Shown here in pieces: positions 1-6,188 of a DNA stretch of 11,238 nt. The notes beneath the pieces are model-generated. The model worked only from the letters and a program-made list of their open reading frames with translations, was not told the DNA's origin and ran no database searches. Source of the stretch: DASULK01 sp036278255 (GTDB lineage Bacteria; Actinomycetota; Actinomycetes; Mycobacteriales; Micromonosporaceae); assembly GCA_036278255.1 (NCBI GenBank), contig DASULK010000119.1:1-11238 (forward strand), given 5' to 3'. The position numbers and the translations under genes are program-made. Positions within the stretch are counted from its first letter, which is position 1; each line of letters begins with the position of its first letter.

Positions 1-701
1 GTGCGCGGGGTGAGGCAGCCGCTCGTGGTGGGATCCTTCTGGCTGCAGGACTGCTGCGGCCAGGAACCATCGCGGTTACGGGGGGCGGGTTTGGCTACCG
101 GTGAGGTGGCGCTGACGAAACCTCCGGTCGACTCGCCGCCCGCCAGCGCCAGCGCCCGCTCGGCCTCCTTCTTCTGCCGGTCCATGATGGCCAGCTGCTT
201 CTTCTCCTCGGCGAGCGTCGCTTCGATCGCGGCTTTGGCCCGGGTGGCCTGGTCGAGAGCCTCGTTGAGTTCGTGCAGTTTCTTGTTGTCCCGCATCGCC
301 ATCATTTCGAGGCTTTCAGCCCGTTCGAGGAAGGCGTCGGGGGAGGTGCTGTTGAGCAGTACGGTCATCGGGCCGATCCGTCCGCTGCGGTAGGCGACGG
401 CGGCGAGCTCGTTTACCTCCGGCCGGAGCCGCTCGATCCGCTCCTCGACCATCTTGAGTTGGAGGGCGAGCTGTAGGCCGCGTTTGCGGGAGCGGTCCAC
501 GGCCTGCCGGGCCTCAACGTAGCCCCGGCTGCTGGTTTCCAGGACGTCGCGCAGTAGCGGGGTTTCGCCTTCATCGCCCGGGTTTGATGTGTCGGGGGTG
601 GCCTGCGCGGTGCCGGGGTTGACCACGACTCCCGAGAGCATCGCCAGGGCGGCGATCAGCGCCACGGCGAGTGGGAATCGTCGACGTTTCCGTGCCGTCA
701 T
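1..701 (-). CDS. Secreted coiled-coil protein, probable cell-wall role (partial, C-terminus off window)
   Basis: 233 codons are visible, and the reading frame is open through the left window edge. The start at 701 is chosen over an out-of-frame ATG four bases earlier because GGGAGG (709-714) sits seven bases upstream and the frame encodes a classical signal peptide: MTARKRRRF, a hydrophobic stretch at residues 10-27, then a likely cleavage after TAQA (residue 34). Residues about 55-188 are rich in charged and Leu/Ala residues in a coiled-coil pattern, interrupted by a segment near SGRIGPMTVLLNSTSP (residues 106-121) like that seen in coiled-coil partners of NlpC/P60 peptidoglycan hydrolases. 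A Pro/Ser linker follows, then a cysteine-containing segment (Cys219, Cys229) that looks like the beginning of an extracellular C-terminal domain. The cyclic-di-AMP riboswitch upstream supports a cell-wall role. The enzymatic domain, if there is one, lies outside the window, so activity is inferred only. Confidence 0.88.
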   Translation of the reverse strand, partial: MTARKRRRFPLAVALIAALAMLSGVVVNPGTAQATPDTSNPGDEGETPLLRDVLETSSRGYVEARQAVDRSRKRGLQLALQLKMVEERIERLRPEVNELAAVAYRSGRIGPMTVLLNSTSPDAFLERAESLEMMAMRDNKKLHELNEALDQATRAKAAIEATLAEEKKQLAIMDRQKKEAERALALAGGESTGGFVSATSPVAKPAPRNRDGSWPQQSCSQKDPTTSGCLTPR

Positions 702-708
702 CCATGTT

Positions 709-714
709 CCTCCC
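709..714 (-). promoter_or_regulatory. Ribosome binding site deciding the start at 701
   Basis: On the minus strand the leader reads GGGAGG, then seven bases (AACATGG), then the ATG at 701. The earlier ATG at 705 is only three bases from the site and opens a different frame without a signal peptide. The GGG half of the site is also part of a predicted stem (712-731), so its accessibility may be regulated. Confidence 0.75.
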
Positions 715-731
715 GGTGGCCGCCGACCGGG
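712..731 (-). promoter_or_regulatory. Hairpin covering the Shine-Dalgarno of the secreted coiled-coil gene
   Basis: Minus-strand RNA has CCCGGT (731-726) and ACCGGG (717-712) separated by eight bases, a perfect 6-bp stem. The 3' arm includes the first three bases of the GGGAGG ribosome site. The 5' arm lies in the conserved 3' segment of the riboswitch, so the stem would compete with aptamer folding. There is no U-run, so an intrinsic terminator is unlikely. A role in translation control is inference. Confidence 0.45.
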
Positions 732-868
732 TGGGCTGGCGGGTGCGGGACGGAACAACCCCTACCGCGCTGATCTGCTGCGGATGCACCCGAAGTGGTT
801 CCCCGGCTCGCCCGTGGGCGATGAGGCGCGGCCCCCGCCGGCACCTGTCAGCGGTGCCGTCAGGCGGA
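716..868 (-). ncRNA. ydaO/yuaA-type cyclic-di-AMP riboswitch
   Basis: Read on the minus strand, the leader contains the ordered conserved blocks of the ydaO/yuaA class. They are a 5' CCGCCTGAC segment (867-859), GGGGAACC followed by a short CTTC and GGGTGCATCC, then GGTAGGGG, and finally CCCGCCAGCCCACCCGG leading to GGCGG. The 5' CCGCC can pair with the 3' GGCGG to close the structure (P1-like). The element ends just before the ribosome site of a secreted coiled-coil gene. Riboswitches of this class bind cyclic-di-AMP, generally lower expression when it is bound, and in actinobacteria commonly precede cell-wall hydrolase and resuscitation-factor genes, so the context agrees. Some positions differ from consensus (GGGTGCATCC where GGGGTGAATCC is typical). 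Boundaries are approximate. Confidence 0.82.
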
Positions 869-879
869 GACCGCGGGTC

Positions 880-885
880 AGCTTA
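880..885 (-). promoter_or_regulatory. Possible -10 element for the riboswitch transcript
   Basis: TAAGCT on the minus strand fits TANNNT and would place transcription start near 873, just ahead of the first riboswitch helix. The matching -35 position (GCCAGT, 908-903) is poor, so this is a weak positional call. Confidence 0.28.
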
Positions 886-980
886 CCGGATGGAAAGGGT
901 TGACTGGCAGCGATTCGTTAAGCCTTTTCGGCGGTTTTGCGGTAGATAGTTGGTGACTGCACGTGATTTGGGGTGGTTGG

Positions 981-1175
981 TCAGAGGGTTTCGTCGCCGG
1001 TTGATGGACGCCCGGCGCGATCGCGCGGCGCAACCGCTCGGGGATCGTCCGAGGTCCGCGCCTTCGAGGCATCGTCGGCCCAGTTGCCTTTCCGGATGCG
1101 GCGCAGATCCTCTTCGTCGGCGCTCTGCCTGGTCCGGGTCGGCTCCGGCTCGGAGCCACGGTGCTGCTGCCTCAT
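981..1175 (-). CDS. Small hydrophilic protein of unknown function (64 aa)
   Basis: An ATG at 1175 is preceded by AGGGAG about eight bases upstream (in GGAAGGGAGCGAGGCC) and opens a 64-codon frame ending in TGA at 981. The product starts MRQQHRGSEPEPTRTRQSAD and is almost devoid of hydrophobic residues. It has many Arg, Asp, Glu, Ser and Pro, with one short helix-like patch (EEDLRRIRKGNWADDASKA, residues 27-45) carrying the only Trp. It has no signal peptide, membrane segment or cysteine. It looks intrinsically disordered. I do not recognise a family; actinobacterial genomes carry many such short charged proteins. It lies divergent to the hydrolase at 1351 and upstream of the riboswitch-controlled gene on the same strand. 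It could be a chance ORF, but the ribosome site and sensible composition favour a gene. Confidence 0.5.
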   Translation of the reverse strand: MRQQHRGSEPEPTRTRQSADEEDLRRIRKGNWADDASKARTSDDPRAVAPRDRAGRPSTGDETL

Positions 1176-1350
1176 GGCCTCGCTCCCTTCCTCGGCTCCT
1201 TCGGCGCTCCCGCAGCGGGGCTCGCCGCCGTCCTGGGGTTTCCCGCCGCCCGGCCCGACAAACCCCGCCGCCCCGACGGCGGGTGAAGGTTCGGTGCTCG
1301 TCGGTGGCGGGTATCCGGGGGCCAGAAACCCCGTCCTCCGGAGGCCGACA
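1176..1350. promoter_or_regulatory. Divergent intergenic region with two overlapping inverted repeats
   Basis: This 175-base region separates the small minus-strand ORF from the plus-strand hydrolase and should hold both promoters, although no clear -35/-10 pair is visible. It contains GGGGTTT (1235-1241) and AAACCCC (1260-1266), a 7-bp inverted repeat with an 18-base spacer. Overlapping it is CCCGCCG (1264-1270) with CGGCGGG (1277-1283), a 7-bp stem with a 6-base loop. The two stems share bases 1264-1266 and cannot form together. CCTCCGGAGG (1335-1344), a perfect palindrome, includes the hydrolase ribosome site. Confidence 0.35.
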
Positions 1351-2004
1351 GTGGATACGCGAACCACCACCGAAACCGTGATCCAGACCGAAGAAGTCGA
1401 GCTGGTGGCCGATCTTGTGGTCCCCGTCAATGCCACCGGCGTCGTACTCTTCGCCCACGGCAGCGGCAGTTCCCGCCGCAGCCCGAGGAACCGGGCCGTG
1501 GCGGAGACCCTGAACCAGCACAACCTCGCCACCGTGTTGGTCGATCTGCTGACCCCCCAGGAGGAGCAGGTCGACGTCCAGACCGCCCACCTGCGCTTCG
1601 ACATCGACCTGCTGTCCCGCCGGTTGGCCGGCATCGTCGACCGGCTCGCCGTAGGGGAGGAGGTGCCACGACTGCCGATCGGGCTCTTCGGTGCCAGCAC
1701 CGGCGCGGCCGCCGCGCTGGTGGCCGCAGCCGCCCGCCCCGATGCCGTACGCGCCGTCGTGTCCCGTGGCGGGCGGCCCGACCTGGCCGGGCCCGCCCTC
1801 GCCGATGTCCGGGCCGCCACCCTGCTGCTCGTCGGGGGGCTCGACGAACAGGTCATCACCCTCAATGAGCAGGCCTGCCGGGAGTTGCGGGCGGTGACGG
1901 AGCTGCGCATCATCCCCGGCGCCAGCCACCTCTTCGAAGAGCCGGGAGCGCTGGAGCAGGTGGCGGATGCGGCGGCCGGCTGGTTCCGCCAGCATCTCCA
2001 TTAA
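1351..2004 (+). CDS. Alpha/beta hydrolase, dienelactone hydrolase-like
   Basis: A GTG start at 1351 follows GGAGG (1340-1344) with six bases between, giving a 217-aa cytoplasmic protein. The frame stays open upstream to 973, but that stretch has no ribosome site and poor coding character. The alpha/beta-hydrolase core is clear: a beta strand followed by HGSGSS at residues 36-41 (oxyanion-hole region), the nucleophile elbow GASTGA with Ser116, GGLDEQV with Asp165, and GASHLFEE with His193. This forms a complete Ser-Asp-His triad with family-typical spacing. The family hydrolyses esters or related bonds, but the substrate cannot be read from sequence. Relatives are often fused to or beside phosphoribosyltransferase domains; here the protein stands alone. 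The preceding gene diverges and the next same-strand gene is 322 bases away, so it is probably monocistronic. Confidence 0.88.
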   Translation: MDTRTTTETVIQTEEVELVADLVVPVNATGVVLFAHGSGSSRRSPRNRAVAETLNQHNLATVLVDLLTPQEEQVDVQTAHLRFDIDLLSRRLAGIVDRLAVGEEVPRLPIGLFGASTGAAAALVAAAARPDAVRAVVSRGGRPDLAGPALADVRAATLLLVGGLDEQVITLNEQACRELRAVTELRIIPGASHLFEEPGALEQVADAAAGWFRQHLH

Positions 2005-2326
2005 AAGTGTCGTACCCCACAGCCGCCCGCGTTGCCGTGGGCGGTCTGGCATGCTCCGGCATGCGGGGCGACCGGCAGGACGCGGCGGGGCAGGACACGG
2101 CCGCAGCCCGGGCGCCGCCGGACGGGTACGCGTTCCCGGGCACGGAAGAACCGTTGGATAGGGTTCGGCAGAGTCCTTGTGGAGAGTAGGCCGGCCGCGT
2201 GGGCCCTGCTGCTACCCAGCGCATTGACCCCCGCCCCACCGTAATGGTCGACACGTGCCGGCAGCCCAGGGCATCCGACGTGGAGCAGGCGGATGTGCGC
2301 GGCACGGAGCAGGTGGGGAGGCCGGC
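2005..2326. other. 322-base region between hydrolase and mgtE, no convincing gene
   Basis: Short frames here lack ribosome sites and typical codon use. Two GC hairpins follow the hydrolase stop: CCGCCC/GGGCGG (2023-2044) and GCATGC-TCCG-GCATGC (2049-2064). TAGGGT (2159-2164) fits a -10 but has no good -35 partner. TTGACC (2223-2228) and TAATGG (2241-2246) are only 12 bases apart, too close for a standard promoter. I looked for the conserved blocks of the M-box magnesium riboswitch, which precedes some mgtE genes, and did not find them. Confidence 0.5.
2023..2064 (+). terminator. Possible hairpin terminator pair after the hydrolase
   Basis: Two adjacent stems lie 19-60 bases after the hydrolase stop. 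The first is CCGCCC (2023-2028) with GGGCGG (2039-2044). The second is GCATGC (2049-2054) with GCATGC (2059-2064) around a TCCG tetraloop. Neither is followed by a T-run, so they would be GC-hairpin terminators without a U-tract at best. Confidence 0.3.
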
Positions 2327-3658
2327 GTGGGTGACGAAAAGCTCGGGCAGCTGGTGGAGCGCCGGAACCTGCACGGGGTGCAGCGATGGTTGGACGAACA
2401 CCCGCCGCACGTGATCGCCGACGAGTTGGCCCGGATGGACAGCGTCACCGCGGTGGTGCCGTTCCGGCTGCTCGACAAGGACCGCGCGCTCGACGTGTTC
2501 GAGGAGCTGGAGCCGGTCAAGCAGCAGAGTATTCTGGCCGGCCTGCGCGACCAGGCCTTCCGCGAACTGGTCGAGCGGATGGAGCCGGATGACCGGGCCC
2601 GGATGTTGCGGGAGGCGCCCGCCAAGGTCGCCAAGCGGGTACTCGCCGGACTCTCCGCCCATCAGCAGCAGTTGACGGCGGCGCTGCTCGGCTATCCCCC
2701 CGGCTCGGTCGGCCAGTTCATGACCCCGGAGATCGTGGCGCTCGCCCACCAGTTGACCGCCGAGCAGGCGTTCGCCGTGGTGCAGGAGAAGGGGGATGAA
2801 GCCGAGACCATCTACACCCTGCCGGTCATCGACTCCGGCCGGCGTCTGGTCGGGGTGGTCGAGCTCCGCGACCTGGTGCTGAGCCGGCCGGAGCGGACGG
2901 TGGCCGACCTGATCGACACCGAAAAACCCCGGGTGCGTGCCACCGATCCGGCGGAGGACTCCGCCCGGCTGATGCGGGAGACCAACATTCTCGCCCTGCC
3001 GGTCGTCGACAGCGAGGATCGGCTCGTCGGGCTCCTCACCATCGACGACGCGGTCGAGGTCATCGAGGCCGCCGACACCGAGGACGTTGCCCGGCAGGCC
3101 GGGTCCAGCCCGTGGCCCGGCCACTACATGGCGGTCAGTGTGTGGCAGTTGGCCCGCTCCCGCGCCCCGTGGCTGCTGCTACTCATCATCGCCTCGGTCC
3201 TCACCGTCAATGTGCTGCAGGTTTTCGAGACCACGCTGCAACAGGTCACCGCGCTGGCGTTGTTCATCCCGTTGCTGGTCGGCACCGGCGGCAACGCCGG
3301 GGCGCAGGCGGCCACCTCCGCGGTGCGGGCCATGGCGGTCGGTGAACTACGCGGATCGGACCTGCTGGCGGTGATGTGGCGGGAGTCCCGGGTCGGGTTG
3401 CTGCTCGGCGCGATGCTCGCCGCTGTCGGCCTCACGGTCGGCACGGTGCTGGTCAGTGGCCAGATCGCCGTCGTGGTCGGCCTCTCCTTGACGGCGGTCT
3501 GCGCCTGGGCGGCCACCATCGGGGCCACCATGCCGCTGCTGGCCAAACGGTTACGCATCGACCCCGCGGTGGTCTCCGCCCCGATGGTCACCACCCTGGT
3601 GGACGCGACCGGGCTGGTCATCTACTTCCTGATCGCCCACGCGGTGCTGAACCTCTGA
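2327..3658 (+). CDS. mgtE: MgtE family magnesium transporter
   Basis: The GTG at 2327 is chosen because GGGGAGG (2315-2321) lies five bases upstream and the resulting 443 aa match the family's usual length; the open frame extends upstream to 2255 without a ribosome site. The order is typical. A helical MgtE N domain (about residues 5-125, with a repeated acidic pattern such as DELARMD and FEELEP) is followed by two CBS domains (about 132-260, beginning at FMTPE), and then a five-helix membrane domain from about residue 282. In the membrane part the conserved GTGGNAGAQ (residues 319-327) and TLVDATG with Asp426 match the pore signature of MgtE channels. The N and CBS domains act as the internal Mg2+ sensor that closes the pore at high Mg2+. 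The downstream neighbour converges and is separated by three bases. Function as a plasma-membrane Mg2+ (possibly Co2+) channel is well supported by family. Confidence 0.95.
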   Translation: MGDEKLGQLVERRNLHGVQRWLDEHPPHVIADELARMDSVTAVVPFRLLDKDRALDVFEELEPVKQQSILAGLRDQAFRELVERMEPDDRARMLREAPAKVAKRVLAGLSAHQQQLTAALLGYPPGSVGQFMTPEIVALAHQLTAEQAFAVVQEKGDEAETIYTLPVIDSGRRLVGVVELRDLVLSRPERTVADLIDTEKPRVRATDPAEDSARLMRETNILALPVVDSEDRLVGLLTIDDAVEVIEAADTEDVARQAGSSPWPGHYMAVSVWQLARSRAPWLLLLIIASVLTVNVLQVFETTLQQVTALALFIPLLVGTGGNAGAQAATSAVRAMAVGELRGSDLLAVMWRESRVGLLLGAMLAAVGLTVGTVLVSGQIAVVVGLSLTAVCAWAATIGATMPLLAKRLRIDPAVVSAPMVTTLVDATGLVIYFLIAHAVLNL

Positions 3659-3661
3659 CAG

Positions 3662-4768
3662 TTATTTGGCGTACATCACCAGGCCGACGACTGCCGCCAC
3701 CACGATCAGCGCGGCGATGACCGCCAACACGATCTTGCCGACGCTGTACGGGCGCTCCCCGTGGACCTCGCCGGTGGTGCCGTTGACCAGCACCTGGAAG
3801 CTCTTGCCCGCGTGCAGGTAGCAGGCGATCCAGACGGGCAGCAGCATCAGTTTGAAGGTGACGTCGAAATAGCGGGTGTTCACGGAGTGGATCCGTTGCT
3901 CATCGCCGCCGATGTCGCGGCGGCAGTCCGACAGGATCACCCGCTCCATGCGGCTCTTCGCCGTCGCTAGGCCGGTCTCGGGCTCGGTGTCGTAGCGCAG
4001 CGCCTGATAGCCGGCCAGGTACGCCGGCTGGTACGGCGCCGCCTGCTTCAGCGGCCAGGGTTCCAACGCCTCGAGATGCGCGGTGGGCACCTGCCCGGTG
4101 GCGACGACGAGCACGTCGTCGAAGTCGCGCCGGGTGGTGCCGCTCGCCGGGCGCCAGCGGGTCTTGCGGACCTGGCGGGTCCGGGTCTCGGTCCGGCCGT
4201 CGACCACCACGGTGTAGGTCTCGGTGACGTAGTAGTAGTCGCCCCGCTGCCCACGGTAGTTGGAGGCCGTACGCGAATCGAAAGTCCAGTGTGGAAGATA
4301 GGTGCCGCGGAGCCGTTCCGCCGCGGTGACCTTCTTCAAACTGCCGGGGGCGAACCACCGCGACGAGACCCAGCGGCGCAGGGCGACGCGCACCCCGTTG
4401 GCATCGACGGCGAAGGGCAGCACCGCCTCGGGGATGATCTGCTCGATCGCCGCGTTGTCCACCACCATCGGATGGCCGCAGAACTGGCACCGGTCGGCGA
4501 GGTGGTTGCTCTGGGTCTGCGCGCCGCACTGCTGGCAGACCAGCACGTGGGCCGCGAGGCTGCCCACCGGTTTGCGGGGCAGCCGCGCCAGATCTTCGAT
4601 CGGATGTTCGCGGACCTGCTGCGGTACGGCAGCCACCTGCTGCTGAGATCCGCAGTAGGGGCAGCGCAGCACGTTGGTCCCCGGCGCGTACTCGACCCGT
4701 GCGCCGCACCCCGTGCAGGGAAAGGCGTGGGGCGAGGTCGGGGTGGTCGGGGTGGTCGGGTCGCTCAT
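3662..4768 (-). CDS. Double zinc-ribbon protein with C-terminal membrane anchor (YdjG-like)
   Basis: 368 aa, starting at 4768 with GGAG seven bases upstream and 13 bases after the SPFH gene's stop, so the two are almost certainly co-transcribed. After a Thr/Pro-rich leader come two zinc ribbons: Cys18-x2-Cys21 with Cys36-x2-Cys39, and Cys78-x2-Cys81 with Cys94-x2-Cys97. The central region (about residues 110-330) is a beta-rich domain with YYYVTETYTVVV and a cluster of aromatic residues. A single hydrophobic helix (about 344-366) ends in MYAK, giving a tail-anchored protein with most of its mass in the cytoplasm. It resembles TFIIB-type zinc-ribbon membrane proteins such as Bacillus YdjG, which works with SPFH protein YdjI and PspA at stressed membranes. 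The zinc-ribbon match is certain; the membrane-stress role is inferred from the SPFH neighbour. Confidence 0.87.
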   Translation of the reverse strand: MSDPTTPTTPTSPHAFPCTGCGARVEYAPGTNVLRCPYCGSQQQVAAVPQQVREHPIEDLARLPRKPVGSLAAHVLVCQQCGAQTQSNHLADRCQFCGHPMVVDNAAIEQIIPEAVLPFAVDANGVRVALRRWVSSRWFAPGSLKKVTAAERLRGTYLPHWTFDSRTASNYRGQRGDYYYVTETYTVVVDGRTETRTRQVRKTRWRPASGTTRRDFDDVLVVATGQVPTAHLEALEPWPLKQAAPYQPAYLAGYQALRYDTEPETGLATAKSRMERVILSDCRRDIGGDEQRIHSVNTRYFDVTFKLMLLPVWIACYLHAGKSFQVLVNGTTGEVHGERPYSVGKIVLAVIAALIVVAAVVGLVMYAK

Positions 4769-4781
4769 CCGTCGGCTCCGA

Positions 4782-5924
4782 TCACGCGGAGGGCAGGGGC
4801 GGGGGAGCGGCGCCGAGCAGCGGGCTCAGCTCCGGCATCTGCCGCGCCGGCAACCACTGGGCCATCCCGGCCCGCCACACCAGCGTCTCCGGGGTTAAGA
4901 CCCCGGCCGCCACCTGCGCGGCCAGCCCGGCATGGTCGTACGGGCCGTGCTGCTGCCCGTTGACCCCCAGATACCACTGCGCGGTGGCGGGTAAGGGGGG
5001 TGGTGCTGCCGCAGGATGGGGCGCGGCCTGCTGCGGGACAGCCTGGTGGGGCGCGGCCGGCTGGGGGCTGGGGGCGAGGCTTTCGGCCATCCGCTGCCCC
5101 ATCGCGAAGCCCATGCCGAGCCCGAGCCCTTCGCCCGCGCCGCCGCCCGGATTGCGGGCGGCATCCTGGATGGCGTTGGCCGCCTGGAACTGGGTGTACT
5201 GGTCCAGGTTGCCGACGATGCCCATCTGGGTCCGCTTGTCGAGGGCGGCCTCCACCTCGGGCGGCACGGAGATGTTCTCGATGATGAATTTCGGGATCGC
5301 GATGCCGACCGAGGCGAGTTCCTCGGTGAGCACACCGGCGAGCCGGTCGCCGATCGACTGCTGGTGGGCGGCCAGGTCGAGCATCGGCACCTGCGCTGTG
5401 GCCAGGGCGCTGCCGATCCGCCCCACGATCATCTGCCGCAGATATTCCTGCACCTCCTCGGTGCGGAACTGCGGGTCGGTGCCGACCAGTTCCCGGAGCA
5501 GCTTCGGCGGGTCGACGACGCGGGCCGCGTACGCCCCGAACGCGCGCACCCGCACCATGCCGAACTCCTGGTCCCGGATGATGATCGGGTTCTGGGTGCC
5601 CCACTTCATGTCGGTGAACTGCCGCATGTTCACGAAGTAGACCTCGGCCTTGAACGGCGAGTGGAAGCCGTACTTCCAGCCCTTCAAGGTCGACAGGATC
5701 GGCATGTTCTGGGTTTCGAGGGTGTAAGTGCCGGGCGGGTAGGCGTCGGCGACGGTCCCCTCGTTGACGAAGACGGCGACCTGGGACTCGCGTACGACGA
5801 GTTTGGCGCCCATCTTGATCTCGTTTTCGTAGCGGGGGAAGCGCCACACGATGGTGTCCCGACTGTCGTCGAGCCACTCGATGATGTCGATGAGTTCGCC
5901 CCGGAGCTTCCTCATCAGTCCCAT
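4782..5924 (-). CDS. SPFH-domain protein with C-terminal GYF_2 domain (YdjI-like)
   Basis: The ATG at 5924 is preceded by AAGGAG (5935-5930) at five bases and gives 380 aa beginning MGLMRKLRGELIDIIEW. The frame runs 14 codons further upstream, but that ATG lacks a ribosome site. Residues about 30-235 form an SPFH (stomatin/prohibitin/flotillin) domain of the YdjI, or 'virion core', type: RYENEIKMGAKLVVRESQVA, then FGMVRVRAFGAYAARVVDP, then a helical stretch ending FIIENISVPPEVEAALDK. A Gly-rich segment (260-275) and a Pro/Gln/Ala-rich linker (285-313) lead to a GYF_2-type domain (315-368) with WYLGVNGQQHGPY and WRAGMAQWLPA. Many YdjI relatives end in a zinc ribbon; here a GYF_2 module occupies that place and the zinc ribbons sit on the next gene. 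SPFH proteins assemble large membrane-associated rings or scaffolds; this one has no obvious membrane helix. Confidence 0.9.
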   Translation of the reverse strand: MGLMRKLRGELIDIIEWLDDSRDTIVWRFPRYENEIKMGAKLVVRESQVAVFVNEGTVADAYPPGTYTLETQNMPILSTLKGWKYGFHSPFKAEVYFVNMRQFTDMKWGTQNPIIIRDQEFGMVRVRAFGAYAARVVDPPKLLRELVGTDPQFRTEEVQEYLRQMIVGRIGSALATAQVPMLDLAAHQQSIGDRLAGVLTEELASVGIAIPKFIIENISVPPEVEAALDKRTQMGIVGNLDQYTQFQAANAIQDAARNPGGGAGEGLGLGMGFAMGQRMAESLAPSPQPAAPHQAVPQQAAPHPAAAPPPLPATAQWYLGVNGQQHGPYDHAGLAAQVAAGVLTPETLVWRAGMAQWLPARQMPELSPLLGAAPPPLPSA

Positions 5925-5966
5925 AACGTCTCCTTCACGGGCCCAGAACCGGCTCCGACGCGGCAA

Positions 5967-5995
5967 ACGATAACAAGGCCGTGCACTCCTGCCGA
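5967..5995 (-). promoter_or_regulatory. Candidate promoter of the SPFH/zinc-ribbon operon
   Basis: On the minus strand TCGGCA (5995-5990) and TATCGT (5972-5967) are separated by 17 bases, matching a housekeeping-type -35/-10 arrangement. Transcription would start near 5960, leaving a leader of about 36 bases with the AAGGAG ribosome site at its end. Each hexamer is an imperfect match. Confidence 0.4.
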
Positions 5996-6126
5996 CTGGC
6001 TGAAACGGCGAGGCCGGGCGGGGTGCTCGTTTCCGGAGCAGGAGCGTGGGCGGCAGACCGTGCCGATCGATCCCCCCTCCAGCCCGTCCTGGCTGCGCCC
6101 AAGTCGGCCGGTGGCGGCTCAGGGGG

Positions 6127-6156
6127 TTGGCGCTGTTACGGAGAGTTCCTTATACT
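6127..6156 (+). promoter_or_regulatory. Promoter of the sugar operon
   Basis: TTGGCG (6127-6132) and TATACT (6151-6156) are 18 bases apart. The -10 differs from consensus at one position and lies in a locally AT-rich patch unusual for this sequence. Transcription should begin near 6163, giving a leader of about 36 bases before the kinase start. Confidence 0.6.
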
Positions 6157-6158
6157 AG

Positions 6159-6183
6159 AACCAGTTGTACATGGTTGTCCATG
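6159..6183 (+). promoter_or_regulatory. Putative operator: tandem 10-bp repeat with inverted repeats
   Basis: GTTGTACATG (6164-6173) is followed directly by GTTGTCCATG (6174-6183), nine of ten bases identical and exactly one helical turn apart. The same stretch contains AACCA-N8-TGGTT (6159-6176) and ATGG-N4-CCAT (6171-6182). It begins at the predicted transcription start, a usual place for a repressor of a sugar operon. No regulator gene lies in the window, so the binding protein is unknown. Confidence 0.5.
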
Positions 6184-6188
6184 AACAT

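Noticed and set aside
1..393. Plus-strand 130-codon open frame at the left edge
   Set aside because: It is the antisense shadow of the signal-peptide/coiled-coil gene, which has a ribosome site, a riboswitch and sensible composition.
900..905. Plus-strand TTGACT as a -35 element
   Set aside because: No -10-like hexamer occurs 16-19 bases downstream and no plus-strand gene starts nearby.
883..2052. 389-codon minus-strand open frame covering the hydrolase
   Set aside because: High G+C leaves antisense frames open. The plus-strand frame has a full catalytic triad and ribosome site, while this one reads as low-complexity Gly/Arg/Asp sequence.
2007..2189. Possible 60-aa small gene after the hydrolase
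   Set aside because: There is no ribosome site before any start, and the frame overlaps GC hairpins and lacks coding character.
2005..2326. M-box magnesium riboswitch upstream of mgtE
   Set aside because: The conserved blocks of the class are not visible; only unspecific GC-rich stems are present.
1910..3124. 404-codon minus-strand frame opposite mgtE
   Set aside because: It is a shadow of the MgtE gene, whose N, CBS and membrane domains are all recognisable on the plus strand.
4740..4762. Short tandem repeat GGTGGTCGG
   Set aside because: It simply encodes the Thr/Pro-rich N-terminus (PTTPTTPTSP) of the zinc-ribbon protein and has only a few units.
5016..6158. 380-codon plus-strand frame opposite the SPFH gene
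   Set aside because: It is the mirror of the SPFH coding frame and has no domain of its own; it also runs through the divergent promoters.
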